DNA of 12,708 nt from Ferrimicrobium sp. (GTDB lineage: Bacteria; Actinomycetota; Acidimicrobiia; Acidimicrobiales; Acidimicrobiaceae). The first letter of the stretch is position 1. Each line of letters opens with the position of its first letter. The notes under the pieces are model-generated. The model did no database searches and was not told the origin of the DNA. It worked only from the letters and a program-made list of their open reading frames with translations. Both the position numbers and the translations under genes were made by a program. The DNA lies in contig DAHXNM010000078.1 of the NCBI GenBank assembly GCA_027365375.1, positions 1-12,708 on the forward strand, written 5' to 3'. Positions 6,839 to 12,708 of this stretch are shown here, one piece after another.

Positions 6839-7494
6839 ATGAAGGTACGGAACATCGCTCGGGGGGGGCTATAGTAGCCGTCAGCCTGGGACTTGCTAGC
6901 GTCGGCACCGGAATGGGGTTGACGGTGAGTCACAAAGCTGAAAAATCGAGACCGGCGTTGAGTAGTTGGACACTGCATGGAGTCGCGTCGGCTGCCGCCC
7001 GTCCAGAAGATGTCGATGCAAACGAAGGCGGGCTTCGAGCTCCTACGTATAGTCTCCTTGCTATTGTTGCTATGCCGCGTGGGATCGAGAGACTCATGGT
7101 ATCAAGTGCAACCGTGACGGCGCCCGGAACCTCACTACCTGCTGTCAGCACTGGCATGATCGTGTCAGGGAGTGTAGCTCGACCTGAAACCGCCTACGGT
7201 TGTGACGCTGAGAGTGCGTCCGTTGGGGTAACGTGCATCAATATTGAGGGCAGTGGTAACTACGTGAAATATATTGCAGCATCGATCCTTGTGGAGGAGG
7301 ATTTTGTTGGATATCAACACATCTATGGCCCAGGCGGTGTTAATGAGTACTCAGGCATATTTTATTATCCGGCTGGTGAGCAAGGGATTTATAAGTGGGA
7401 GCCAAATGGCGACGTGATCCCTGGAAAGTATTGCGCCCAAACTTTGGAAGAAAATGGCGATAGCCTCGGCATAGCTTGCGAAAATGTCGATTAG
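6839..7494 (+). CDS. Small secreted protein with a frame break in a poly-G tract (possibly phase-variable)
   Basis: ATG 6839 follows AAGGGGG with 5 nt spacing (ATG 6836 is also in frame) and begins MKVRNIARG, a positively charged n-region. The frame then meets eight G (6861-6868) and stops at TAG 6872. The frame one base over has no start codon before 6913 but encodes the hydrophobic core AIVAVSLGLASVGTG directly after the G run, then ~200 residues to TAG 7494. One added G, or two removed, joins them into a complete Sec signal peptide and a mature protein of about 185 aa. The mature part is rich in Gly, Ser, Val and Tyr, with four cysteines: two around GCDAESASVGVTC, then KYCAQTL and IACENVD. 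YGPGGVNEYSG is another notable piece. The Cys spacing suggests a small disulfide-bonded beta domain; I do not recognise the family. Without the shift, only ATG 6913 is usable, which would leave a cytoplasmic 193-aa product. GC is low here (24 of 60 bases in 7261-7320). Confidence 0.7.
6861..6868 (+). repeat. Homopolymer of eight G in the signal-peptide codons
   Basis: This is the longest single-base run I noticed in the window. It lies exactly where the reading frame must shift by one for the upstream start to reach the long open frame. Runs of this kind change length readily by slipped-strand mispairing in replication, and are a known basis of on/off switching of surface and secreted proteins. 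They are also a known source of sequencing error. Confidence 0.75.
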
Positions 7495-7711
7495 TTATCC
7501 CTTAGCGTTGCTGGATTCGTTGGCTTTTGCTGGCAATAGCACTGCGGACAATATTTTAGCGTCACGCGCGGTCAGCGGGTGCGGCCATAAGAGGATCCAT
7601 GCGCGTAATTATTCATACGAAAGCGGTCTACACTCATCAACAGTAGCGATCTCGGTTATCAAACTTCGGAGAGCTCTACTCTCGCTGTTTTCACAATGGG
7701 GTGGCACTTAA
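7484..7711 (+). CDS. Possible 75-codon gene of unknown function (doubtful)
   Basis: An ATG at 7484 overlaps the end of the secreted-protein gene by 11 bp, and the frame closes at TAA 7709-7711, one base before the ATG of the next gene. That tight packing is operon-like and is the main reason to list it. Against it, there is no ribosome binding site, the codon usage is unremarkable, and the product (basic, no membrane helix, no motif) looks like nothing I know. The 218 bp between the two larger genes may simply be non-coding. Confidence 0.2.
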   Translation: MSISYPLALLDSLAFAGNSTADNILASRAVSGCGHKRIHARNYSYESGLHSSTVAISVIKLRRALLSLFSQWGGT

Positions 7712-7712
7712 G

Positions 7713-9188
7713 ATGACTACGAACTCTTCTAGCCCGTTTATCGGGAGAGTCGAGGCCCCGTCATTACGGGTGCTTTGGTTGGGTGACGAGTTTCGGATAG
7801 CGCAAGAGCCACATTCCTCAGAAGCGTTCCTGTTATCCGGCCTCATGAACATCGATTTACTCGAATTGTTTTATCTCGAGGATTCGTCACGGCTCCCAGG
7901 TGCCTGGAGCCCCTGCCCTAAGCACCGTCGGGTGGTTGTGGCAAGTGAGGAAGATGAGCCGGAACGTCTTACGCTTACGGTGACTTCTCGTGATGAGAGA
8001 TATCACTTACCCTTGCGGACAACAGAGCTAGGGTCACAAATATCGCCGGGCGCTAGTCCCCAACCTGATGCACTGATAAACCAGCTACTCCAGGTTGGGG
8101 ATTCTATTGGTGCTGACATTATGGTTTCCCGGCAAACCGAACGGCTCGAGTACCCTTACGGCGTGATCGAATATGTGCATCGGGCGTCGGCTACAACTGG
8201 GGTCGCCGATGCGCTCATCCTGGTGGGACTTTACCTCAGGTCGAGAGGTCGCTATGTGTGGTCGCACTTCCCGAAGGATTGCAACAGCGGATCGTCGCAG
8301 GGGTTGGACAAAGTCGCATTCTATGACCTCGCAGGGCGCTACCTCGTCAAAGACGATACTAGGTGGGAGATCATGTTGGGGAAGTGGGATATTCAAAATA
8401 AGCTCAGCAGGGGTGGGGATCTGCTCTCACCTCTTTGGAGGCGTATGGTCCGTGCTTTAGGCAATAGCTTGGAGGCGCGAGACCGAGTTCATGTGAGCCT
8501 AGCCGAGGCGGCTGCACAACAAGACCCACGTGCTGCATTAACGTACCATAGCCACGCCATGAATGCTTTCGACCTGTTCCTCGGTCAAATCGGCGAAGTG
8601 ATCCAAATTCAGCAGAACCTCCTACAGACTATCATTGCCGAGACGACCCTGACGGGACTCGCTAAGGATGAAGTGGAGTCACTTAAGGGCGATCGCTATA
8701 GTGAAATGAAAATGTCGTTACCTCAACGGGATGCTATGTCAGTGATATGGGGCCAACTTCGTGAGTCTCTTGACCTCCGCAGTGGACTAACCAAGGGCAT
8801 TTTCGAGGCAATGAAAGACTCCGCAAAAGACTCCGCGAGAAGCGGACAACCGACAACTATGGATCGAGCACTTATAAACTCACTAAGGGGTTCATGCAAG
8901 GGTCCGGGTGTTATGGAGTTAGTCGATAATCTGCGCCGACTGGAGTTGGCCGGGGACCTCGGAATCGTGAACGAGGGCCGCGAACAGATCAACTTTGAGG
9001 TAGGACGGCTGACTGAGGCATTGCTCAAACTCGCCATTCGTTACTTAAACGATGTTATGGAAGTAATTCCCACAGCTGGATTGCCTCAACCCAGCGGATC
9101 CGGTAAACCGCAGGAGATGGTTGATCAGGTTGGCACCTCGATAACTTACGCGCGGGAGGCTTTTGCCTGGATGTTTGGGGTTTATTGA
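7713..9188 (+). CDS. Uncharacterised 491-aa cytoplasmic protein
   Basis: The frame is open from 7647. ATG 7713 is preferred because GGGGTGG lies 7-8 nt upstream; a GTG at 7701 is the alternative. There is no signal peptide or membrane helix. The first ~130 residues look beta-rich with a Pro/Ser linker (SPGASPQPD). The middle contains ADALILVGLYLRSRGRYVW and the charged stretch SLEARDRVHVSLAEAAA. The second half is mainly helical (DLFLGQIGEVIQIQQNLL; EALLKLAIRYLNDVM). From memory, GLYLRSRG-type and RxLxARDxxH-type segments occur together in uncharacterised actinobacterial proteins, but I cannot name the family or assign a function. No nuclease, kinase or ATPase motif is visible. It lies in the same direction as, and 218 bp after, the secreted-protein gene, so the two may be co-transcribed. 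A perfect 11-bp inverted repeat lies inside it (8057-8101). Confidence 0.8.
   Translation: MTTNSSSPFIGRVEAPSLRVLWLGDEFRIAQEPHSSEAFLLSGLMNIDLLELFYLEDSSRLPGAWSPCPKHRRVVVASEEDEPERLTLTVTSRDERYHLPLRTTELGSQISPGASPQPDALINQLLQVGDSIGADIMVSRQTERLEYPYGVIEYVHRASATTGVADALILVGLYLRSRGRYVWSHFPKDCNSGSSQGLDKVAFYDLAGRYLVKDDTRWEIMLGKWDIQNKLSRGGDLLSPLWRRMVRALGNSLEARDRVHVSLAEAAAQQDPRAALTYHSHAMNAFDLFLGQIGEVIQIQQNLLQTIIAETTLTGLAKDEVESLKGDRYSEMKMSLPQRDAMSVIWGQLRESLDLRSGLTKGIFEAMKDSAKDSARSGQPTTMDRALINSLRGSCKGPGVMELVDNLRRLELAGDLGIVNEGREQINFEVGRLTEALLKLAIRYLNDVMEVIPTAGLPQPSGSGKPQEMVDQVGTSITYAREAFAWMFGVY
8057..8101. repeat. Perfect 11-bp inverted repeat inside the 491-aa gene
   Basis: TCCCCAACCTG (8057-8067) is the exact reverse complement of CAGGTTGGGGA (8091-8101), with 23 bases between. 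One further G-T and A-T pair is possible outside. The arms encode SPQPD and LQVGD. This is strong enough to fold in mRNA or to serve as a binding site, but its role is unknown. Confidence 0.6.
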
Positions 9189-9239
9189 AATCGATGTGGC
9201 TTAACTTCCTATTTCAAAGTGTCCATTGTCAGGACTTCC

Positions 9240-9245
9240 TATAAT
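9240..9245 (+). promoter_or_regulatory. Candidate -10 element TATAAT
   Basis: This is a perfect TATAAT on the + strand. No good -35 lies 16-18 bp upstream (around 9216-9223 reads AAAGTGTC). It is 65 bp before the ATG of the small gene at 9310 and 22 bp before an 11-codon frame (9268-9303), so it could drive both. Confidence 0.3.
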
Positions 9246-9309
9246 AAGGATTTTTCAACCCTTACGCATGGTTATCTCAGTTGGTATCTACTCCGGGAGG
9301 TAGTCGGTT

Positions 9310-9432
9310 ATGGAAGAGCACATAACAAAAGAGGAGCCTACAAGGAACATCGGTGGACGTCCCGTACTCAATCCTCGCCCTATATATGACTGTAGTCAAC
9401 CTACCAGCAAGCTGAAACCCCAATTGGCGTAG
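9310..9432 (+). CDS. Possible small protein, 40 aa, unknown function
   Basis: ATG 9310 follows a strong GGGAGG ribosome binding site (9295-9300) with 9 nt spacing. The frame runs 40 codons to TAG 9430-9432. The product is hydrophilic: the first dozen residues (MEEHITKEEPTR) are acidic and charged, followed by GGRPVLNPRP and one cysteine. No membrane segment or known motif is seen. An upstream 11-codon frame (ATG 9268, MVISVGIYSGR) ends at TAG 9301-9303, immediately after the GGGAGG site, so its translation could affect initiation at 9310. The good ribosome binding site and the TATAAT box upstream are the evidence; the short length leaves chance quite possible. Confidence 0.35.
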   Translation: MEEHITKEEPTRNIGGRPVLNPRPIYDCSQPTSKLKPQLA

Positions 9433-9610
9433 TTCCAATATTACCACCATAGGCATTGCCGCGAAGTCCCGGTCATCCCCTGGCTATTATCAGATTGCAG
9501 CCGACAGCATCGCATAGAGTTCACCGTCCGAACGAATCGGCAAGAGGAGAAAGCAGGTCTCGGCTAACGCTCCCATCTATTTAGATCGCGCAGACCGCGT
9601 CTCTCGCACA

Positions 9611-10462
9611 TCAGTCGATGCTTGTACCATCTTGATCCAATGCCTCCAGAAACACAGTTAGGCTCGGGAGGACATTGAAGAAGTGTTCAAAGGCAAACCG
9701 AGCCTGAGCCGCAAGCATAGAACGGCCCCCAAAACCAGAGACTCCCAGCCGTTTGGCTGCCTCAAGCAACGGCGTCAGATTTGGTCGGTAGACCATGTCA
9801 TAGACGAATTCACAAGCTCCCAGATTCATCAACTCGAGGGGTGCCTCTCCTTCAGCGCCACCTCCCGTCATACCGACCGTGGTTGCGTTTATGACCAAGT
9901 CAACCGATAATCCATCCGTCTGCTCGCAGACCCGAACCTGGCCATCGAAGGCGTTCGCCAGCTCCCTGGCTCGATCTCTACTCCTGCCATGGACATAGAC
10001 CTCATGTGCGGCTGCATCTATCATCGCTGATGCAGCTGCACGTGCAGCGCCACCGGACCCAAGAATGAGGATACGCTTAGCTCGAGGCTCAAAACCTACC
10101 ACCGTCCGCAACGCCTCCAAAAGCCCTCTGGCGTCGGTATTGTAACCAATGAGAGCGCCTTCGGAGAAGACAATAGTATTGACAGCACCGATACGTCGCA
10201 CCTCCGGGTCCTCTGCTTGGAGCAAACTCCGGGCCACCACCTTTAGAGGTGCGGTAAGGTTGCAGCCACGAAATCCAAGCGTGACAAGCGAACGCAAAGT
10301 CTCAGCTAAGCCGGAGGACTCAGTCTGGAAGGCGAGGTAGCGACCTTGTAACCCAGAGTGCGCTAATCCGGTCTCGTGAAGGAGCGGGGATAGGCTGTGG
10401 GCGATTGGATCGCCAAGTACGCAGGCTAAAGGGATAGCAGGTTTCGTATGTGCATCGAACAT
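9611..10462 (-). CDS. aroE: Shikimate dehydrogenase AroE
   Basis: It reduces 3-dehydroshikimate to shikimate with NADPH in aromatic amino acid and chorismate synthesis, in the cytoplasm. From ATG 10462 it is 283 aa, normal for the family. The shikimate-binding motif AHSLSP is at 21-26. CNLTAPLK carries the catalytic Lys74 (a variant of the usual N-V-T-x-P-x-K), GAVNT is at 92-96, and GYNTDARG carries Asp110. The Rossmann loop GSGGAARA is at 135-142; the usual N-R-T/S cofactor motif reads GRS (159-161). The C-terminal GGRSMLAAQA (245-254) matches the conserved G-x-x-M-L-x-x-Q region. The ATG overlaps the mltG stop (TGATG); the GTG three bases earlier is possible but too close to the GGTGAG ribosome binding site. 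It is the last gene of the alaS-ruvX-mltG-aroE block. Confidence 0.95.
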   Translation of the reverse strand: MFDAHTKPAIPLACVLGDPIAHSLSPLLHETGLAHSGLQGRYLAFQTESSGLAETLRSLVTLGFRGCNLTAPLKVVARSLLQAEDPEVRRIGAVNTIVFSEGALIGYNTDARGLLEALRTVVGFEPRAKRILILGSGGAARAAASAMIDAAAHEVYVHGRSRDRARELANAFDGQVRVCEQTDGLSVDLVINATTVGMTGGGAEGEAPLELMNLGACEFVYDMVYRPNLTPLLEAAKRLGVSGFGGRSMLAAQARFAFEHFFNVLPSLTVFLEALDQDGTSID

Positions 10463-11466
10463 CACCGCTCACCGTATCGTGAGATCGCAGCCTGCTGTTG
10501 GCCGAAGGTGTCAAAGAACGAGAGGTGCCGATGCCCTCGAAGAGCGACAAAGTAGAGCCACGATCCTTTTTTTGGATGCAAAACACCCATGAGACCAGCC
10601 GAATCGACGGCTCCTATCGGTCCTGGTGGGAGCCCGGTGTGGGAATAGGTGTTATACGCAGATGGGTCCTGGAGTTGGGTGCCTGTGATTGGGTTCGAGT
10701 AATTCGCTGTTGCAAAACGAACCGTGGAGTCCATCTGGAGTGGCATACCAGCGGCGAGCCGATTTAGGATCACTCGCGCAACTTTGGCGTATCCGGCCGC
10801 GGAGTTGGCCTCCTTTTCGGCTATGGAGGCTGCTACGATCACCTGTGTCGCACTCAAGGAGTGGTAATTCCCCGAGGGCGACAGCCCATCCGCCTCGAAC
10901 ACCTGGGTAGACCTATTTAACATCTGTTGAATAAGCTCTTTTGCCGTCCCAAGTGGATCTACAAAATAGGTGTCAGGGTAGAGCAATCCCTGCAGGCTTG
11001 TTGCATGAGCTAGAAAAGGCGAATGAAATACCCCAAGGTTGCTGCTTTGACGGAGAAACGCCGATCCTGAGAGGCCATCGCCAGGTAGCGATTTGAGTTC
11101 CGAGGCGATTGTCGACACCGTCATACCTGGCAATACGGTCAGCTTTAACGAAGAGGGTCCCGCCGTCAAACGCCCCAGAGTCCGAGCATAGCCCTCGTTA
11201 GTCCGAAGAAAGTAGACCCCAGCGTCGATGATTCCGACACCCTTAATCGCTGAGTACGCCTTGAACAGGAGTGGAGAACGCACCACTTTTGCCTGAGCAA
11301 GTCGATCAAAGATCGAGCTCACTGACTCCCCTGGGGTAACAACAACCGCCACCGACTGTCCGTGAGGACTAGGTTGTGACTCAACATAAAATGCAATGCC
11401 ACCAACAACTACGATCAGCACAAGAAGACCGGCCAGCGCAGCCAATATCCAACGGAGTCTACGCAT
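10462..11466 (-). CDS. mltG: Endolytic peptidoglycan transglycosylase MltG (YceG family)
   Basis: This membrane-anchored lytic transglycosylase cuts nascent glycan strands and is thought to set their length by terminating polymerisation. The 334-aa protein has a short basic N-terminus and one membrane helix (about 6-27), with the rest outside the membrane. The YceG domain shows LQGLLYPDTYF (158-168), AASIAEKEA with catalytic Glu217 (equivalent to E. coli Glu218), RVILNRLAAGMPLQMDSTV (231-249) and YNTYSHTGLPPGPI (271-284), all diagnostic. The ATG at 11466 overlaps the end of ruvX by 8 bp, and the stop overlaps the aroE start. A run of seven A (codons for PKK near 298-300) is present but the frame is intact. 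Confidence 0.95.
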   Translation of the reverse strand: MRRLRWILAALAGLLVLIVVVGGIAFYVESQPSPHGQSVAVVVTPGESVSSIFDRLAQAKVVRSPLLFKAYSAIKGVGIIDAGVYFLRTNEGYARTLGRLTAGPSSLKLTVLPGMTVSTIASELKSLPGDGLSGSAFLRQSSNLGVFHSPFLAHATSLQGLLYPDTYFVDPLGTAKELIQQMLNRSTQVFEADGLSPSGNYHSLSATQVIVAASIAEKEANSAAGYAKVARVILNRLAAGMPLQMDSTVRFATANYSNPITGTQLQDPSAYNTYSHTGLPPGPIGAVDSAGLMGVLHPKKGSWLYFVALRGHRHLSFFDTFGQQQAAISRYGER

Positions 11467-11863
11467 TTCCTAACCCGTCAAGGTATCGCTGCAATATATC
11501 AGCAGCAGCCAGGTCATCGACACGACCACGTTGGTCTCGCGTCGATACTCCAGCCTCGGTCAAGGCGCGCTCAACACTTCGGCTTGAAAATCGTTCATCC
11601 ACCTCTTCGATCGGCAGATCAACGACCGCCTGGAGCTCTTGGATAAAGCGCCGCGCCATACGTGTACTCTCGGTCTCGCTACCATCGAGTGATAGCGGTA
11701 CCCCCACCACCAGCAGGTCGACGCCGTACTCATCGAGCAGTTGGCGAACCCGGTCGAGCCAACCATCCACCCTCTGAACCACCTCAAGCGGGAAACTTGC
11801 CTCGCCAACGCTGATCGCAATCCCAATCCGACGTTCACCAGGATCAAACCCCGCCGCCCTCAT
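11459..11863 (-). CDS. ruvX: Putative Holliday junction resolvase / pre-16S rRNA nuclease RuvX (YqgF)
   Basis: This is a small RNase H-fold nuclease that in bacteria is implicated in 16S rRNA 5' end maturation and was first proposed as a Holliday junction resolvase. The 134-aa length is typical. Motifs are GFDPGERRIGIA (5-16, catalytic Asp7), LVVGVPLSLDG (51-61), VDERFSS (88-94, Glu90) and RVDDLAAADILQRYL (114-128, Asp116/117), so all acidic residues are in place. The ATG overlaps the alaS stop as ATGA, a classic coupled junction, and the gene runs 8 bp into mltG. The alaS-ruvX-mltG order is widespread in Actinobacteria. Confidence 0.95.
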   Translation of the reverse strand: MRAAGFDPGERRIGIAISVGEASFPLEVVQRVDGWLDRVRQLLDEYGVDLLVVGVPLSLDGSETESTRMARRFIQELQAVVDLPIEEVDERFSSRSVERALTEAGVSTRDQRGRVDDLAAADILQRYLDGLGNA

Positions 11864-12708
11864 TTCGCCTGTTCGAATCCAGCACGGAGCTCCGCCAACG
11901 CCTGATCCAACTTGGCCACCTCGCGGCCGCCGGACAGTGCAAGCTCCCGTTGAGGACCAACCCGACCACCAACTGCGCTCGCTACCGGCCCGAGAACCTC
12001 ATTGGCGGCGTGCACCTCGGGATCTGTCACTGCCGCTACAAGCGCAACTTTATGATCGACCACACTCGCCAGCACGATGACCTCTACACCTTCGAGTCGT
12101 CGAAGTTCAAGGGCTACAAAGCGCAGCTCTTGACCGTTCAGGCCATCGACACGCTCTATGACCCACGAAGAGCTTCTCTTAGCCGCTATCTCGCGGGAGA
12201 TCGACCGCAGCTTCTCCTGTCGAAGATTGCCAAGTTCAGCATCCAGGGTTCGGTTCTTTGCAACAAGAGCCTCAACGCGCTCAATCAACGCCTCACGCCC
12301 TCCGGGAAGCGCGTTCTCGAGGGAATCAAGTTGACGTTCGAGTCCATGGACTACATCTAGTGCCGCCAGCTGAGTCACCGCCTCAATCCTTCGCGTGTTG
12401 GCGCCAATCGACCCCTCGGAGACTACTTTGAACAACCCAATCTCGCCGAGTGAACCGACGTGAGTACCACCGCAGAGTTCGACAGAATGATCACCAGCAT
12501 GAACCACACGAACAACGTCTTGGTACTGGTCGCCAAAGAAGGCGATCGCCCCTTCACGGACTGCAGCCTCCTTGTCCTTGACCTCGGTAATGACACCGCT
12601 TGCGCTAACTACCTCGCCCATAATGAGACGCTCCACTTGCTTGATCTCGTCGGAGGAGAGTGCAGACCAATGGGTGAAGTCAAAACGCAACCGGTCGGGC
12701 GCCACCAG
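11860..12708 (-). CDS. alaS: Alanyl-tRNA synthetase, C-terminal part (5' end cut by window edge)
   Basis: The frame is open to the right edge, so the catalytic and tRNA-recognition domains are outside. The 282 visible residues begin in the editing domain (LVAPDRLRFDFTH), which removes mischarged Ser and Gly. The Zn-site motif CGGTH is at fragment residues 79-83 and RRIEAVTQ at 106-113. A coiled-coil-like linker (about 115-180) and the C-Ala domain to the stop follow. In C-Ala the usual glycine-rich signature reads VGGRVGPQRELALSGG, with fewer glycines than the common GGKGGGRPDMAQAGG form. The stop codon overlaps the ruvX ATG (ATGA), indicating one operon. Confidence 0.95.
   Translation of the reverse strand: MVAPDRLRFDFTHWSALSSDEIKQVERLIMGEVVSASGVITEVKDKEAAVREGAIAFFGDQYQDVVRVVHAGDHSVELCGGTHVGSLGEIGLFKVVSEGSIGANTRRIEAVTQLAALDVVHGLERQLDSLENALPGGREALIERVEALVAKNRTLDAELGNLRQEKLRSISREIAAKRSSSWVIERVDGLNGQELRFVALELRRLEGVEVIVLASVVDHKVALVAAVTDPEVHAANEVLGPVASAVGGRVGPQRELALSGGREVAKLDQALAELRAGFEQAK

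Larger units (their letters stand above)
9189..9610. other. Stretch between the 491-aa gene and the end of aroE
   Basis: It contains a TATAAT box, an 11-codon leader-like frame and a possible 40-codon gene (entries below). Beyond 9432 nothing firm is seen. A 28-codon - strand frame (9576-9490), ending in GELYAMLSAAI, lacks a ribosome binding site and may be a relic. No convincing intrinsic terminator is visible for either the 491-aa gene or aroE; TCCT/AGGA followed by five T (9237-9255) is too weak a stem. Confidence 0.55.

Noticed and set aside
10566..10572. Run of seven A (mltG strand) as a second switch
   Set aside because: The frame is intact on both sides and the conserved MltG region continues, so no frame break needs explaining.
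1..12708. tRNA, rRNA, CRISPR array or replication origin
   Set aside because: No cloverleaf, rRNA segment, regularly spaced repeats or DnaA-box cluster could be seen by eye on either strand.

Overview
The window looks like chromosomal DNA from an actinobacterium. The closest fit I can suggest is the class Acidimicrobiia, such as an acidophile of the Ferrimicrobium/Acidimicrobium type. Two things point there: the gene order alaS-ruvX-mltG-aroE followed by type IV pilus motor genes, and the moderate GC content of the core genes. That placement is inference from gene order and general protein character; no marker gene settles it. No rRNA, tRNA or CRISPR array was found.

There are three blocks. 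(1) At the left edge, the C-terminal half of an MFS exporter on the + strand runs tail to tail into pilC, sharing 99 bp. On the - strand, pilB (4606-2900), pilT (2869-1772) and pilC (1788-571) form a compact operon for extending and retracting type IV pili. No pilin or prepilin peptidase is in the window. (2) From about 4607 to 9610 lies an accessory segment with mixed base composition. It holds an Asp-nucleophile alpha/beta hydrolase, two ~121-bp direct repeats on either side of it, a decayed gene fragment, a small secreted protein gene, a 491-aa protein of unknown function, and a possible 40-codon gene. (3) From 9611 to the right edge, the - strand carries alaS (3' end only), ruvX, mltG and aroE. 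Every junction in this block overlaps, so translation is probably coupled.

The accessory segment sits where aroE and pilB would be close neighbours if blocks 1 and 3 were once continuous. The proposal is that it is an insertion or a hot spot that separated the pilus genes from the housekeeping operon.

The most notable observation is in the secreted-protein gene. A good ribosome binding site and start codon (6839) lead into a run of eight G residues (6861-6868), after which the frame closes at 6872. Adding one G (or losing two) joins the start to an open frame that completes a textbook Sec signal peptide and continues for about 200 codons to 7494. This is the layout expected of a phase-variable (on/off) gene, although a sequencing error or recent inactivation would look the same. 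A second G run of seven, at the pilT/pilC overlap, would fuse PilT to PilC if it lost one G. Also notable is that the last ~32 residues of the MFS protein are the codon-for-codon antisense of the last PilC membrane helix.
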